A stretch of DNA of 64,000 nucleotides, taken from positions 1,240,001-1,304,000 of the forward strand of contig CP075493.1 in assembly GCA_021613535.1 (NCBI GenBank), read 5' to 3'. Each line of letters begins with the position of its first letter. Position 1 is the first letter of the stretch. The translations under genes were made by a program, and so were the position numbers. This document shows, piece by piece, positions 34,420 to 45,164 of the stretch. The DNA is from Adineta vaga (taxonomy: Eukaryota; Rotifera). The notes under the pieces were generated by a model. The model was given only the letters and a program-made list of their open reading frames with translations, was not told the origin of the DNA and did no database searches.

Positions 34420-35580
34420 AAAATTATCTCATAATTTTTATGAGTGACCGATCTGGTTTCTTTTTAACTAGATAATCTTGAAGATTATGCAGCTTTTTAG
34501 TACCAACGACTGGTTTTATTCTACAAATGGTTGTGTCTGAGAAGCATTCATTCCAGATCTGATTGAAATGAGCCGAGAATTTTTCCATACCTTTACAACA
34601 AGTAAAATGGCATAAGAAAGTGTTTTCGAAGTCAATTCTAGCCTTCTTTGCTTTTGGTCTTTACCTACATTGTCAAGAAAGATTTTTTTATTTCAAAGAA
34701 ATTCTTTGATGTAGAAGTTGGACATTGATATGTTTTGAAGACTCTATTAAATTGATTTAAAATAAATTTTAATGGATATTTATTCAATAATAGTGATACA
34801 CAAATGTGATTTTCTTCATGTTTAAATGCATCGTAACTTGAACAATACCTCACGGCACGTATAAGAGATATGAATGGAATATTTCTCTTGATGTATTGTG
34901 CATGTATACTAGTGAAAGGGAGAAAATATGGTTCATGTGAAGGTTTATGAAACACATCAGATACCAATGCTCCTCTTCTATTCTCCAGTTTCGTATCTAG
35001 GTATTCCGCGGTAAAACCTATAGACTTGGACAATTCTATGTTATTGTCTAGTCTATTCTGAAATTAACTAGGCCGTTTAATGTGTCTATATGTATGTTTG
35101 TCATAATGAAAAAGTCATCAATTTTTTCGAGATGAAAGACTTTCGACTTCTCGGTTTTCCGTCTAATGGTCTTCGTATCTTCAAATTTATGTATTAGATT
35201 ATTTATTCTCTCTAGTTGATTCAACGGAGGGTATTTATGATGATATTCTATCAGAATCTTTTGAATGGATTCTTCAAAGGTATGTAATCGTTCTTTAGGT
35301 AATATCCATCCGTGATCTCCCGATATTTTTCTGATCTTTTTTACCACTACATCCATCTCTTGCGACAGACGCCGCTGAGCTATTTGAGGTTTATTAGGAA
35401 TATAACGAGGTCCAAGATTTAGTAAGACCTCTTCGTTTGGATATAATTTTGATGTTGATTCATTAATTATGCTAGGAGCTGAAAATCCTTTCGTAACAGC
35501 GGCGTGATATCTTTTGCTACTTGCATTACGGAGGGCGCTTCTATGGCGCTGGTTTCGGCTAAAAAAGAATTTCTTTTTAA
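34420..35580 (-). mobile_element. Penelope-like retroelement remnant (Athena-type candidate)
   Basis: On the minus strand, an upstream block reads LLNLGPRYIPNKPQIAQRRL (near 35430), typical of the N-terminal part of Penelope-like reverse transcriptases. Further along come FTAEYLDTKLENRRGALVS, SVFHKP-like DVFHKPSHEPYFLPF and LIRAVRYCSSYDAF (34665-35033), the segment that follows the catalytic core, and then VVGTKKLHNLQDYLVKKKP (about 34440-34500). The palm region with its YxDD motif is missing between these blocks, so this is a deleted, inactive copy. No GIY-YIG endonuclease follows the last block, as in the endonuclease-lacking Athena elements known from bdelloids. Subfamily assignment is inference. 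Confidence 0.8.
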
Positions 35581-35747
35581 TGCTAATTCAATAAATTAAT
35601 ATCTTTGATAAGTTATTTCTCTAAGCCAAGAAGAGCATATGATAATCTATAGACAAAAGTCGTCCACATACTCTTAGTTTCAAATGATTTAGAAATATAT
35701 ATAAATCGTTTATTAAACATAAAAAGTTTTCATATAAATAACATAGG

Positions 35748-36620
35748 TTATTGCGCTTTGCTGTCTTTTAAACACTCATTCTCATAGATTTTTCCACTAA
35801 TATTGACAGCATTACTCTTGTTCAGATTTAAAGTTGGCACGTCCATGGTATTGTGAATGAGCTTTAATGTATTATATAAATCACACCAGCTCATTTTAAA
35901 TTGTTGAATCAATTGATTAGCAATTTTACGTGAGTCATCTAAAATACTTTGTTTAATAGAAATTATTTTTAAAAAAGTAAATTACTTTGATTCATATTTG
36001 AGTATTTATTGAAGAAGTAAAATATCTTTCTATTACAAATCATTCTGTTGTGTTTTCTAATGGCTTTAATTTGAGCATCGTTCATTTTGTTTAATCCACT
36101 CGTTGAAATCGAAGAAACATAATGTATATGATTATCAACATCACTTTTATCACTTTCTGAATTTGATGACATTGACGATAATTCAAAAATGAGTTTGTTA
36201 CTATTATCACTGAATGAAAGGACTCCAGAAACAAAATACAATTTTATGTGAATGAAATGGTATTTAAAGAAAAAAGAGATACCTCGTGTTTGATTAGAAC
36301 TGTTCACCACTTCTGGTGACGATTTTTTTGAATAAGAACCATTTGTTTTCACGAGTACTCGTATATTCTTTGGTAAATAAAGTAAAGACGATAAAGAAAT
36401 GATTGTTTNNNNNNNNNNNNNNNNNNNNNNNTAAAGAAATGATTGTTTCATCTTCCATATCAATCATAGAATAGCTAATATCAAATGGAATCTTTAATTC
36501 TTTTCGAATACCATGATCCAATGCTTCAATACTTTCATTAGATGGAAATTTATATTTTATTTGAAAAGATTCATTTTCTGATATAAAATTTATAATTTTC
36601 ATTTCAATTATAGATGTCAT
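35748..36620 (-). CDS. orphan gene, interrupted by an assembly gap (241 aa if gap is removed)
   Basis: Exons in transcript order: 36620-36283, 36222-35986, 35938-35748; both introns are in phase. The first exon contains 23 Ns flanked on both sides by the same 17 bases. If the Ns and one copy are dropped, the frame runs through (SYSMIDMEDETIISL joins to SSLLYLPKNIRVLVK) and the total is 726 bases, 242 codons. Left as it is, the extra 40 bases break the frame. The N-terminal 100 residues look like a compact alpha/beta domain, the middle is Ser/Asp-rich, and the C terminus is helical. I do not recognise the family. Confidence 0.65.
36409..36431. other. assembly gap (23 N) flanked by a 17-base duplication
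   Basis: TAAAGAAATGATTGTTT ends immediately left of the Ns (36392-36408) and starts again immediately right of them (36432-36448). This is the pattern left when two overlapping contig ends are scaffolded without being merged. Confidence 0.9.
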
Positions 36621-39090
36621 AATTGCTCAATTAAGACGATTTTGCAAATGAAAATCGAAGCGATGAACAGTTGACATAGAATCTGAGTTGAACAACAAAC
36701 AGATAAATGAAGCAATAGCTAATGGTATTTGGTTGATTCTTTAGTTTTCTGAAGGAATTAGAGATAGTTTTGAATGTCAGTAGATAGAAAAATAATTCTC
36801 TGTCAAAGTACGTTTTGGGTTTCTTTTTTAAGAAAGAGAGAAGTGAAAAATTAAAAGATAGATGGCGCTATCATATCATGTCAACATGATTGTTTGGTGG
36901 AATGAAGAAACTGGCTTTCATCAATATTGCACAAACTATATTTTCTCAAAATGATTTCAAAAGAAACTCAAATAATAATAAAGATTGTTTTGATTCAATT
37001 TATTTAGAATTTTGTAACACCACAACTTCCAATTCTATCTGTCATCTTTATTATATTTTCATATTTATATTTCTAATTATGGAATGAATAAAACTGAGAA
37101 AAAAGATATCAATTTATTTTAATTGTGGCGAAAATATACAAATATAGATATGATAAACAAACATTTTTTTGAGTCAATACGTTGAATTCATGTTTGTTTC
37201 AACGTATATGATTTCATATGACGTAAATCTATAGAAATAGTAATGATAAATTCATTGAAGCATGACGTACGATACAATGTCTAAACAAGAGAAAGAAAAG
37301 AAAGGATTATAAATATATAAGTTGAATTTATTTTTAAGTGAAACAAGTATTTTCAAATAGTTCCAAGGATCTTTTTCTTAATTACCACTCAGTATAATTC
37401 GAATAATCATCGTAAAACATTTCATCAAGTCAATCACTTGATAATTTTCAACACCTTATAATCGTGATATGAATATTTAAACTTACATCAGAAAATCATT
37501 TCTATCATTTATACATATGTTTTGTAAAAGAGTATTCTTTTCCTCATCTGTGTAACCATTCTCCTTTTCAGTCGAAAAACTTATTCCAATACATACATAT
37601 GTATATCAATATTCATCGACAACATATTGTAATCAATATTTTGATTATTATTCTTTGATAAAAATTTGAAAAACTTTCATATTATTTTACTTTGCATTTT
37701 CTTGTCTATTGATAGAAAATCATCTGCATATGCATTCGATTACTCTAGGAAAGACACAATTCTTTTCTCTATATTCGATTAATAGACAAAGAAATAATGC
37801 ATCTAAGTGCTTTAACATTTTACAGTTACCCAATGAAGACTGCGCTACATATCTGTAGACATATTGCTTTCCTATGCCAGTCAATTGTAAAAATAAGTGT
37901 AAGTTATCCGTATTATTAGCCTTGAAAAGATTTCTTTCAATACACATATATTGTTATCTAAACATATCCTAACGAATTCACAACTAAAATAAAGATCTTT
38001 TTTTCTCATGATATAAATATTATTCATTCTAACAAATCATTGATATTCTCTCGTCTACTTCATTCAACAATTCTATGTGAAGAGAAAAAAACCTTTTTCT
38101 TTTTTTCATTAGATATCAATAAGAAGGAAAAATTAATAATTCTATCATCAAAATAAGTAAATTTCTCTTATTTTGTTTTGAATATATTCATAGAAAGCAT
38201 TCTTATATTCCCTAAAGTGTTTTCTCATATCCTGTTAATGTATTATTGCACTGTAAGGATCATCTTTATCACAGGAAAAAATATATATATATATAAGATC
38301 AATCCATCCATACATTATTTTCGATCGAGGAAAAGAAATTGACATAGAATATCGACTAAATGATCAAATATGATTATTGAAGAAGATGATGGGTAAGAAA
38401 AATAAGATAAAAACTAACGTCAACCAGTAAAAAAGAAAAAAACATATCTCTAGCGAGAAAGAAAAACGAGTAAATGAATAGAGTGCTAGTGTATATCGTT
38501 TACGCATAACTAAACTTTTCTATGTCTTAATTTGTGTTCGATAAGAATTGAACGGGTGCTCTTGAAGATGCCATTATGATCTAAACATACTTACAGATAC
38601 AAAAGCGAGATAGAAAGCAAAGAAAAAAACGATCCTTTTCTTGATCTTTATCTCGCCTCATTTCACATAGACACATATATACGGAGGATATATCGAACCT
38701 ATTCTTATCGATTAGAAAGAACAAGAAATCATATAGATATGAGTTTGTATCGATTTATTTTCCCCGGTTTTGTTTTAATCGAATCTGTAAATGAGAAATA
38801 TTTATTACATTAGAAGACATTCAACACAAATCTGTCGAATATATCAATTATTTATAGAGAATTGACATCAGAAACAATTTTTCTTCATGTAAATCAACAG
38901 AAAGAAAGAAAAGGATGTTAAAAACATGTTTTTCTATTGAAATAAATAACCTTTCTTTTTTTTTCGCCAAGTTTATTCAGTAGTTTCTATATACATACAT
39001 AACATTTATTCTAGATAATAATTTAATGTTTAATGCTGATAATCATTATGGAATGTTATATTCAAGTATCTTTCTTTAATTCTCTTGGCG
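36621..39090. other. intergenic, no supported gene
   Basis: Two and a half kb of AT-rich sequence upstream of the potassium channel, with TA repeats near 38282-38295. Short open frames (for example 36890-37087 and 37720-37947) lack motifs. Confidence 0.5.
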
Positions 39091-42000
39091 ATGTCTTCGT
39101 TCAAAACTTATTCATTAAAGTACGATTTTAATCAATTAATTGAATACAAAGAAACGATGTCAATATTAACGAACAATGATGATAAAACTGATAATGATGA
39201 AGATGGAAACGATGATGTGAAAGATGATTTACAAATTATTCCAATAATTATCGAAAATCATCATATAGAATCATCCTCACCTCCAGTTCTTCGTTCAATT
39301 TTACGCAAACATGTTGTGAAAGAAGTATCGTCAAAACTTGCTCATGATGTTCAGCAAACATTGATGCCAATAAATGAGAACGAGGACGGTAATGATGAGA
39401 GAGATTCCGATTACACCGAAGACGAAGACGAAGAAGATGAAGAAGAAGGAGGAGAAAATAATAATGTTAATACCGTGAGTAGATGAGAAAAAAAAGAAAG
39501 GTAAAAATTTTGAACAATATTATCACAAATCTTTTTTTCTGATCAGCAGCATAAAAGTCAATCTTCCTCTTTTATTTTTGCCAATGAACTTTCAAAATCT
39601 ACAACATCTACACGTCAAACATCTGTAAAATTTTCGGAAGAAGAACCAAAAATTATTCGTCTTAATTTATCTCCATCATCTTGTGAAGAATCAAAAGTTG
39701 AACCACGTCATTCAGTTACGTTTATCAATATGAAAGAAGATCTTCCAATAGCACCAACAACAATGACATCAGATTTTCGTCCTGTTTATGTTTCACCATT
39801 AAAATATCGACCATTACTTGGTTTATCAGCAAATGATAGTCGTTTATTACTTGAAAAACGTGTTTCTCTTCTTGGAAAACCAGTCATTTTTCATGCAACG
39901 CAAAAACGTTCACCAAATTATCGTCGTGCTCAATTAATTATTTATAATTTCTTAGAACGAGCACATGGATATAAAGCTATTATTTATCATACATTTGTGT
40001 AAGTTATTTCACAACAACATTGACTTTCTCCTCAGTTAATTCACTATTCGACGAGATATCGAGAAATGTACTGAAAAAACAAATCAATCGATTTCTATAA
40101 GTATTTTATGACAAGATAGAAGAGAAAGCAAATCAATGACTTTGTTTTTCTCTTCAGTACAATCAGATAATGAGCAGAAGCGTAGGCAGATAAATACGTA
40201 ATAAAAATTTCTAGTCATTTGCTTTCTATTATCTAAACATGTTATAAATAGAAAAAGAAAATCAATAGGAACTTTTTCTTTCTTCTTCTTCTACTTCTAT
40301 GAACATGTTATTGATGTTTACATTGTTTGTTACACTTTGCATGCTTTAATGAGAAAAGTAAAGATACAATTAATATGATCAAATATATTAGAACAAATAT
40401 ACTTTCATGTTTATAACTATTCAGAAGAAAAAACAATATACATGATTGATGAAAAGTACTCAGTGTTCTTTTGAGACTATTCGAAACATGTATGATAACT
40501 TATTAAGATCTAATGAGGATAATTAGTTTATTTCCGAAGTATATCAAATAAACGGAAGAAGAAGATTATTAAAATATCGTATAATGATTGAACATTTTCG
40601 AGGTATTCTATTTGAAATACGAACTACTGATGAAGGCGGAATATTTGCAAGTATCAAATCAATCCTTCGAAAGGCGAATGAGTAAATCGATTTTGAGAAA
40701 AAAATGAATAACTCATTTGATAAAGTTGAACAGGTGGAAATGTTTTCTTGTTCAATGTTAACGAGTGCTCATTTATGTAATCAGTGAATATATATATATT
40801 TTTTTTTTTGGTAGATTTATCACTGTTTTCGTATGTTTATTTTTGTCTGTGGTTGTAACAATGCCAGAATATGAAAAAATAGCAACATCTGTGTTATTAC
40901 CTAGTGTAAGAAATGAATTTTAAAGAAAAATAAATTTATTCGAATTTGAATTGATTATTTAGGAAATTATAGTATTTATTTGGCTTTCACTTGAATTATC
41001 TTTGCGTGTATGGAGTGCTGGTTGTCGTTCACGTTATCAGACAGTGATGGGTCGATTACGTTTTATGCGCAAACCTTTTTGTGCACTTGGTTTGTATTTT
41101 CCAAAGCAAAGATATTTGAAGAAAGAAAGAAAGAAATTTATTTTGATTTGTTTAGATTTAATTATGATTCTTGCGACTGTTTTAACACTTTGTTTGAATA
41201 TTCGTAGTGGAAATGGTGTTTTTGCTGCGTCAGCTTTACGTGGTTTAAGATTTTTTCAAATTCTACGTATGTTAAGAATGGATCGTCGAGGAGGAACTTG
41301 GAAATTGTTAGGTTCTGTTGTTTATGCACATCGACAAGTTTGTTTTTAGAGATACAATCCGAAAAAAAGGAAGAAATTTCATTTTAAATCTTTAGGAATT
41401 AATCACAACGATTTATATTGGATTTTTAGTTTTAATATTTTCTTCATTTATCATGTTTCTTGTTGAAAAAGATAATACCTACGAAAGAAATCAAACATCA
41501 ACAACCAATATGACGCAACTTACATCTTCGACTTCAATAGCTCATCTAATCGATACAGATCGACATAAATTCGAAACATTTGCTGATGCATTGTGGTGGG
41601 GAATTGTATGTTTTCTTTATCAATGATTTCGTTTCTTTATAAATGCTAAATTTCTTTGTTTTTCATTTAGATTACATTATGCACGGTAAAGATATTTTCA
41701 TAAATCAATTTCTTTACATATTTTCTCATAGGTTGGATATGGTGATAAAGTTCCTTCATCATATATTGGAAAATTAATTGCTGCAATTTGTTCATTTATT
41801 GGAATTAGTTTCTTTGCTTTACCAGCGGTAACCTTTTCTTTTGTCATAGCTTTGATAGTTTTACACGAGATAATCTATTTTTGATTATATAGGGTATTCT
41901 TGGTTCAGGTTTTGCTCTTAAAGTTCAACAACAACAACGACAAAAACATTATAAACGACGAAAAATTCCAGCTGTTTTATTAATACAAAATCTATGGCGT

Positions 42001-43266
42001 GTTTATGCTGCTGATGAAAAATCACTTTCAAAAGCTACATGGAAAGTTCATGTTCGACCAGCACGTGAAAATACTGATGGTTCTTTAGCATCACATAGTA
42101 ATCATCATCATTCATTGTAAGTTTAATCATTGTTGTTAATCAAATTTTATTCTTTTCTTTTTCTTCGAGATCATCGAAACTACGTAATAATCCATCATTT
42201 TTAAATCGAGTCAGTTTTCGACGACGTACAACATCACATGATACACCAACAATATCAGTCAAATCTCCAAATCTAAAAGCAACTCCTTATGTAACAGTTT
42301 CTGCAATGCGTTCATGTATCGATACACTTTCCGACACAGCAAGTATATCACCGCCAGCAAGTCTTTTTTCACCACCTGAAGCAGCATCATCATCTGGTAA
42401 AAAGATCTTTTCTAAAGGCAACTTTCCATCTGATTTTGTTTCTGTTTTAGATAATGATGATGATCATTTATTTTATGCAAATGATGTAAAATCATTAACA
42501 GCAATTCATCGACATGCAATTCGATTTACTCGAAAAGTGAAATATTTTGTTGCAAGACGAAAATTCCGTGAAGCATTACGACCTTATGATGTAACAGATG
42601 TTATCGAACAGTATTCAACAGGGAATGTTGATATGCTTGCAAGAATGAAATATATTCAAGCAAGGTATGAATTATTAAATGTTATCTTCCAAAAAAAAAC
42701 ATCATCTCTTTGTTCGTATTTTCGTTTGTAGATTAGATAAAGTATTTGGTACACCGAAATCACTTGAAAGTTATGAATCAGGTCCAAGTTTAGCAACTAG
42801 AATATGTAAAATTGAAAGACAAGTAAGAAGAATGATTGTTCACATCAAGAGAATAGAAAAGATAAATAGTTTTTAAATTCAATATTTTTAGGTTGATGGA
42901 TTAGATGTAAAAGTTGATCGACTTTGTAAATTAGCTAATAGTCTATTAGATGCTCATATTCATAAATTAAAAGAAACAGTAACCGCATCATCGGTAATTC
43001 CTATTGTAATAAATCGAATTCGAACTGGAACTCGTGCTTATATTCATCGTCGTCGTCGTCGTCGTCGTTTTCGTCAACCAGATTCTCATTTTGGATCGAA
43101 TATGTCAACAATGAATGGATTATTTCCAACAGAGAATTCTTCTCAAACAAATTTAACTCAACAACCATCATCATCATCTCTTGCAGATCATTCTCATGAA
43201 AGTCTTATAAGTCTTTATTCTTTATTACAAGATAATTTTAATTCGCCAAAATTAGATCCGGTATAA
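39091..43266 (+). CDS. KCNQ (Kv7)-type voltage-gated potassium channel (913 aa)
   Basis: Twelve exons: 39091-39474, 39547-39998, 40815-40905, 40963-41089, 41156-41337, 41396-41605, 41671-41685, 41732-41827, 41893-42116, 42170-42664, 42732-42822, 42892-43266; all in phase, 914 codons. After an acidic 260-residue N terminus, S1 starts near 280. S2 ends in [11 protein letters not shown], the KCNQ signature; S4 is [20 protein letters not shown]; the S4-S5 linker is [16 protein letters not shown]; the pore filter is TVGYGD (487-492). S6 ends in [18 protein letters not shown], followed by helix A with an IQ-like [11 protein letters not shown] (calmodulin site). The C terminus has a coiled assembly region and an Arg run from (CGT)7. 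Four such subunits form a slowly activating K+ channel of the plasma membrane. The start at 39091 is the first ATG; the frame opens at an upstream TTG. Confidence 0.93.
41671..41685 (+). other. 15-base micro-exon in the channel pore
   Basis: Flanked by TTTCATTTAG before and GTAAAG after; it encodes ITLCT, the N-terminal half of the selectivity filter region, and joins in phase to VGYGD of the next exon. The flanking introns are about 65 and 46 bases. Without it the filter is incomplete, so it must be spliced in. Confidence 0.85.
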
Positions 43267-43374
43267 TAAGAAAAACAAACCGAAAGTTTTGTTAATTAAT
43301 GTGGACGGTGCCTTTCTTTGGTTTGTTAAATAAAATAAAAAAAAGTCATTTGTTTGTTTTTTGCAATTAAATCA

Positions 43375-43587
43375 TCAGAAAATACCAAATAAATTTTCCA
43401 ATATTTGTTTTTTACAATGACAGGATTTTTGCTTTTGAATAACAGTAATACGATTTATATGAATTATAGGTTTTGATGACAAATGACGTGGGAAATGTTT
43501 AGTTTTATGTCCTTGTGGAGTGCTTGTATAATAATGATTTGCGTTCATTGATAGAAGAAAACGTTTATAACCTTGAGATTGTGCCAT
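43375..43587 (-). CDS. possible small basic protein (70 aa)
   Basis: An ATG-started frame with codon choice like neighbouring genes and His/Ser/Lys-rich content (for example HYYTSTPQGHKTKHFPRHL). It is convergent with the potassium channel, ending 108 bases from its stop, and may overlap its 3' UTR. There is no known motif. It could be a small gene or an exon of one. Confidence 0.35.
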   Translation of the reverse strand: MAQSQGYKRFLLSMNANHYYTSTPQGHKTKHFPRHLSSKPIIHINRITVIQKQKSCHCKKQILENLFGIF

Positions 43588-44562
43588 TATCGACTAAATA
43601 AATCGTTTAGTTCAAGAAAACTCAACAAATTGACTTACTTCGAAATTATGTTGATAAATTCAGTGATCGAATGAGTATTATATAGTCATTTCATAAGAGA
43701 AAAAAGAAGTTGTCTATTTCTGTGATGATGCAATGAGAACTTATCAATAACGAATATATGTGACAGCTTTTTTTTTCTGTTATGAAAGCCGAGAGAGAGA
43801 GAGAGAACGATGACAGATATAAGAATAGATGACATCGTTATTTTCTGATGTGTTGTATTTTTTTAAAACTATGCGTCAATAATGCCTTCATTATGAGACG
43901 AATTGATTGTTGTTAAATTTCAAACATTCCATTTGATGATATTCAATTTTGAATCATCATTAAATCTTGTATCGATGATTATAACCGGAACTAATTTTGT
44001 AAACATGAAACGGATTGAATAGCTGATGTTTTGTATGTTTCTTTGATGCATCTTCATTGAATTGAATAATATATTTGCTCGCGTGTTTTATTAAAGATTC
44101 ACCTCGCTAAGGCGCAAAACTTCAGGGATGTATAAGAATCTGTTCAAAGGTCAAAGAATGCCGCTGCGTAATTGTATGCGTGATGATAAATATATAAACA
44201 AGTGAAAAACATAAATCTGTCGAATTCCTCGTTTCGGTAATTTAAACATTTAATCCTATGGAAGATTGTCTACTATCAAGTATATTTTTCTTCAACCGCC
44301 TCATAAAAATAATTCTTAGAGATACACGCTTGAAGAAATGACGTATTTCTCTCAATTCTTTGACAGAATTATTATACTTGTGTTCTTTTATATAATGTCA
44401 CTCGTTTTCGTTTCCATAGTATTTCTCTTTCGTATAACAGATGTAGTAGATATCAGAATTAGAGATAAAACGTTCTTTTCTTTCTTTCTTTTTTTCTTAC
44501 TCTCACATCTGTTAACGTTTTTTTTAGCTTTTACTGTTGACTTCTTCACGATTTTTATAAGA
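43588..44562. other. intergenic, no supported gene
   Basis: AT-rich spacer with a short GA run near 43793-43804. The hydrophobic in-frame stretch before 44563 (from 44338) is more likely 5' UTR or intron, since a good acceptor (TTTTTTTTAG, about 44526) lies inside it. Confidence 0.45.
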
Positions 44563-45102
44563 ATGGCGCGAATGAGTTTTGATACGCGTTCACAAAATGC
44601 ATGGAAAGAATTGATCGAAAAAGAGTCGGTTACTCGTATCTCTTGGCATAGAAAATTTCAACCAACTAAAAATCCCGATGAATGGTTTAAACGTGCATTT
44701 TATACACAAGCTACATCAAAACCTATTACTCAATCATTACCAACAATTGTTTTTCCTCCACGACTTAAACCACGTTCTAATCCAACTGATACATTATATC
44801 AATTAGGACAAAAACTCGATATAGAACACCATCCCAATGTTTTAAAAGAAATGTATCCAGTTAAAAAAGAACATCAGCAAATTCTTTCTGATGGATTTTC
44901 AGGAGAAGAGAAAGGTCGTTATAAATATCTAAAAGTACGTCAAGAAATTGCACCAGATCATAAGTATCAATATCCAGTATCTAGTTCAATGGAATATGGA
45001 TGGAAATTAGATGAAAATGCTTATCATTATCAAACACCAAAACATGCACAAGGAAATCTGATTCAAGAATCATTTTATCGAACGAATGGAGCATTTCAAT
45101 GA
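44563..45102 (+). CDS. SPMIP1/ATP6V1FNB-like ciliary microtubule inner protein (179 aa)
   Basis: Single-exon coding region from the ATG at 44563. The N terminus reads SQNAWKELIEKESVTRISWH, and the C-terminal half reads GKGR-like EEKGRYKYLKVRQ followed by KYQYPVSSSMEYGWKL. This matches my memory of the sperm microtubule inner protein 1 (ATP6V1FNB) family: a short protein with an FWKELIEKE-type start and a YPV/I-SS-EYGW end. Such proteins sit inside axonemal doublet microtubules. In a rotifer the likely site is the corona, flame-cell or other cilia. The upstream acceptor (about 44526) supports this start over the longer open frame from 44338. The family call is moderate. Confidence 0.6.
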   Translation: MARMSFDTRSQNAWKELIEKESVTRISWHRKFQPTKNPDEWFKRAFYTQATSKPITQSLPTIVFPPRLKPRSNPTDTLYQLGQKLDIEHHPNVLKEMYPVKKEHQQILSDGFSGEEKGRYKYLKVRQEIAPDHKYQYPVSSSMEYGWKLDENAYHYQTPKHAQGNLIQESFYRTNGAFQ

Positions 45103-45164
45103 ATGTTCCAATTTCTTTTTCTATGATATTCTATTAAAACAGAATCCATTATTTTACAAATATG
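45099..45164. repeat. 3'-flank repeat, copy 1
   Basis: About 66 bases starting at the stop codon of the SPMIP1-like gene; similar to 46464-46530 (shared words include ATTAAAAC, AATCC and ACAAATAT). Confidence 0.55.

Noticed and set aside
44338-44562. Hydrophobic N-terminal extension of the SPMIP1-like protein
   Set aside because: A strong acceptor lies within it and family members start at the SQNAWKEL region, so it is taken as 5' UTR or intron.
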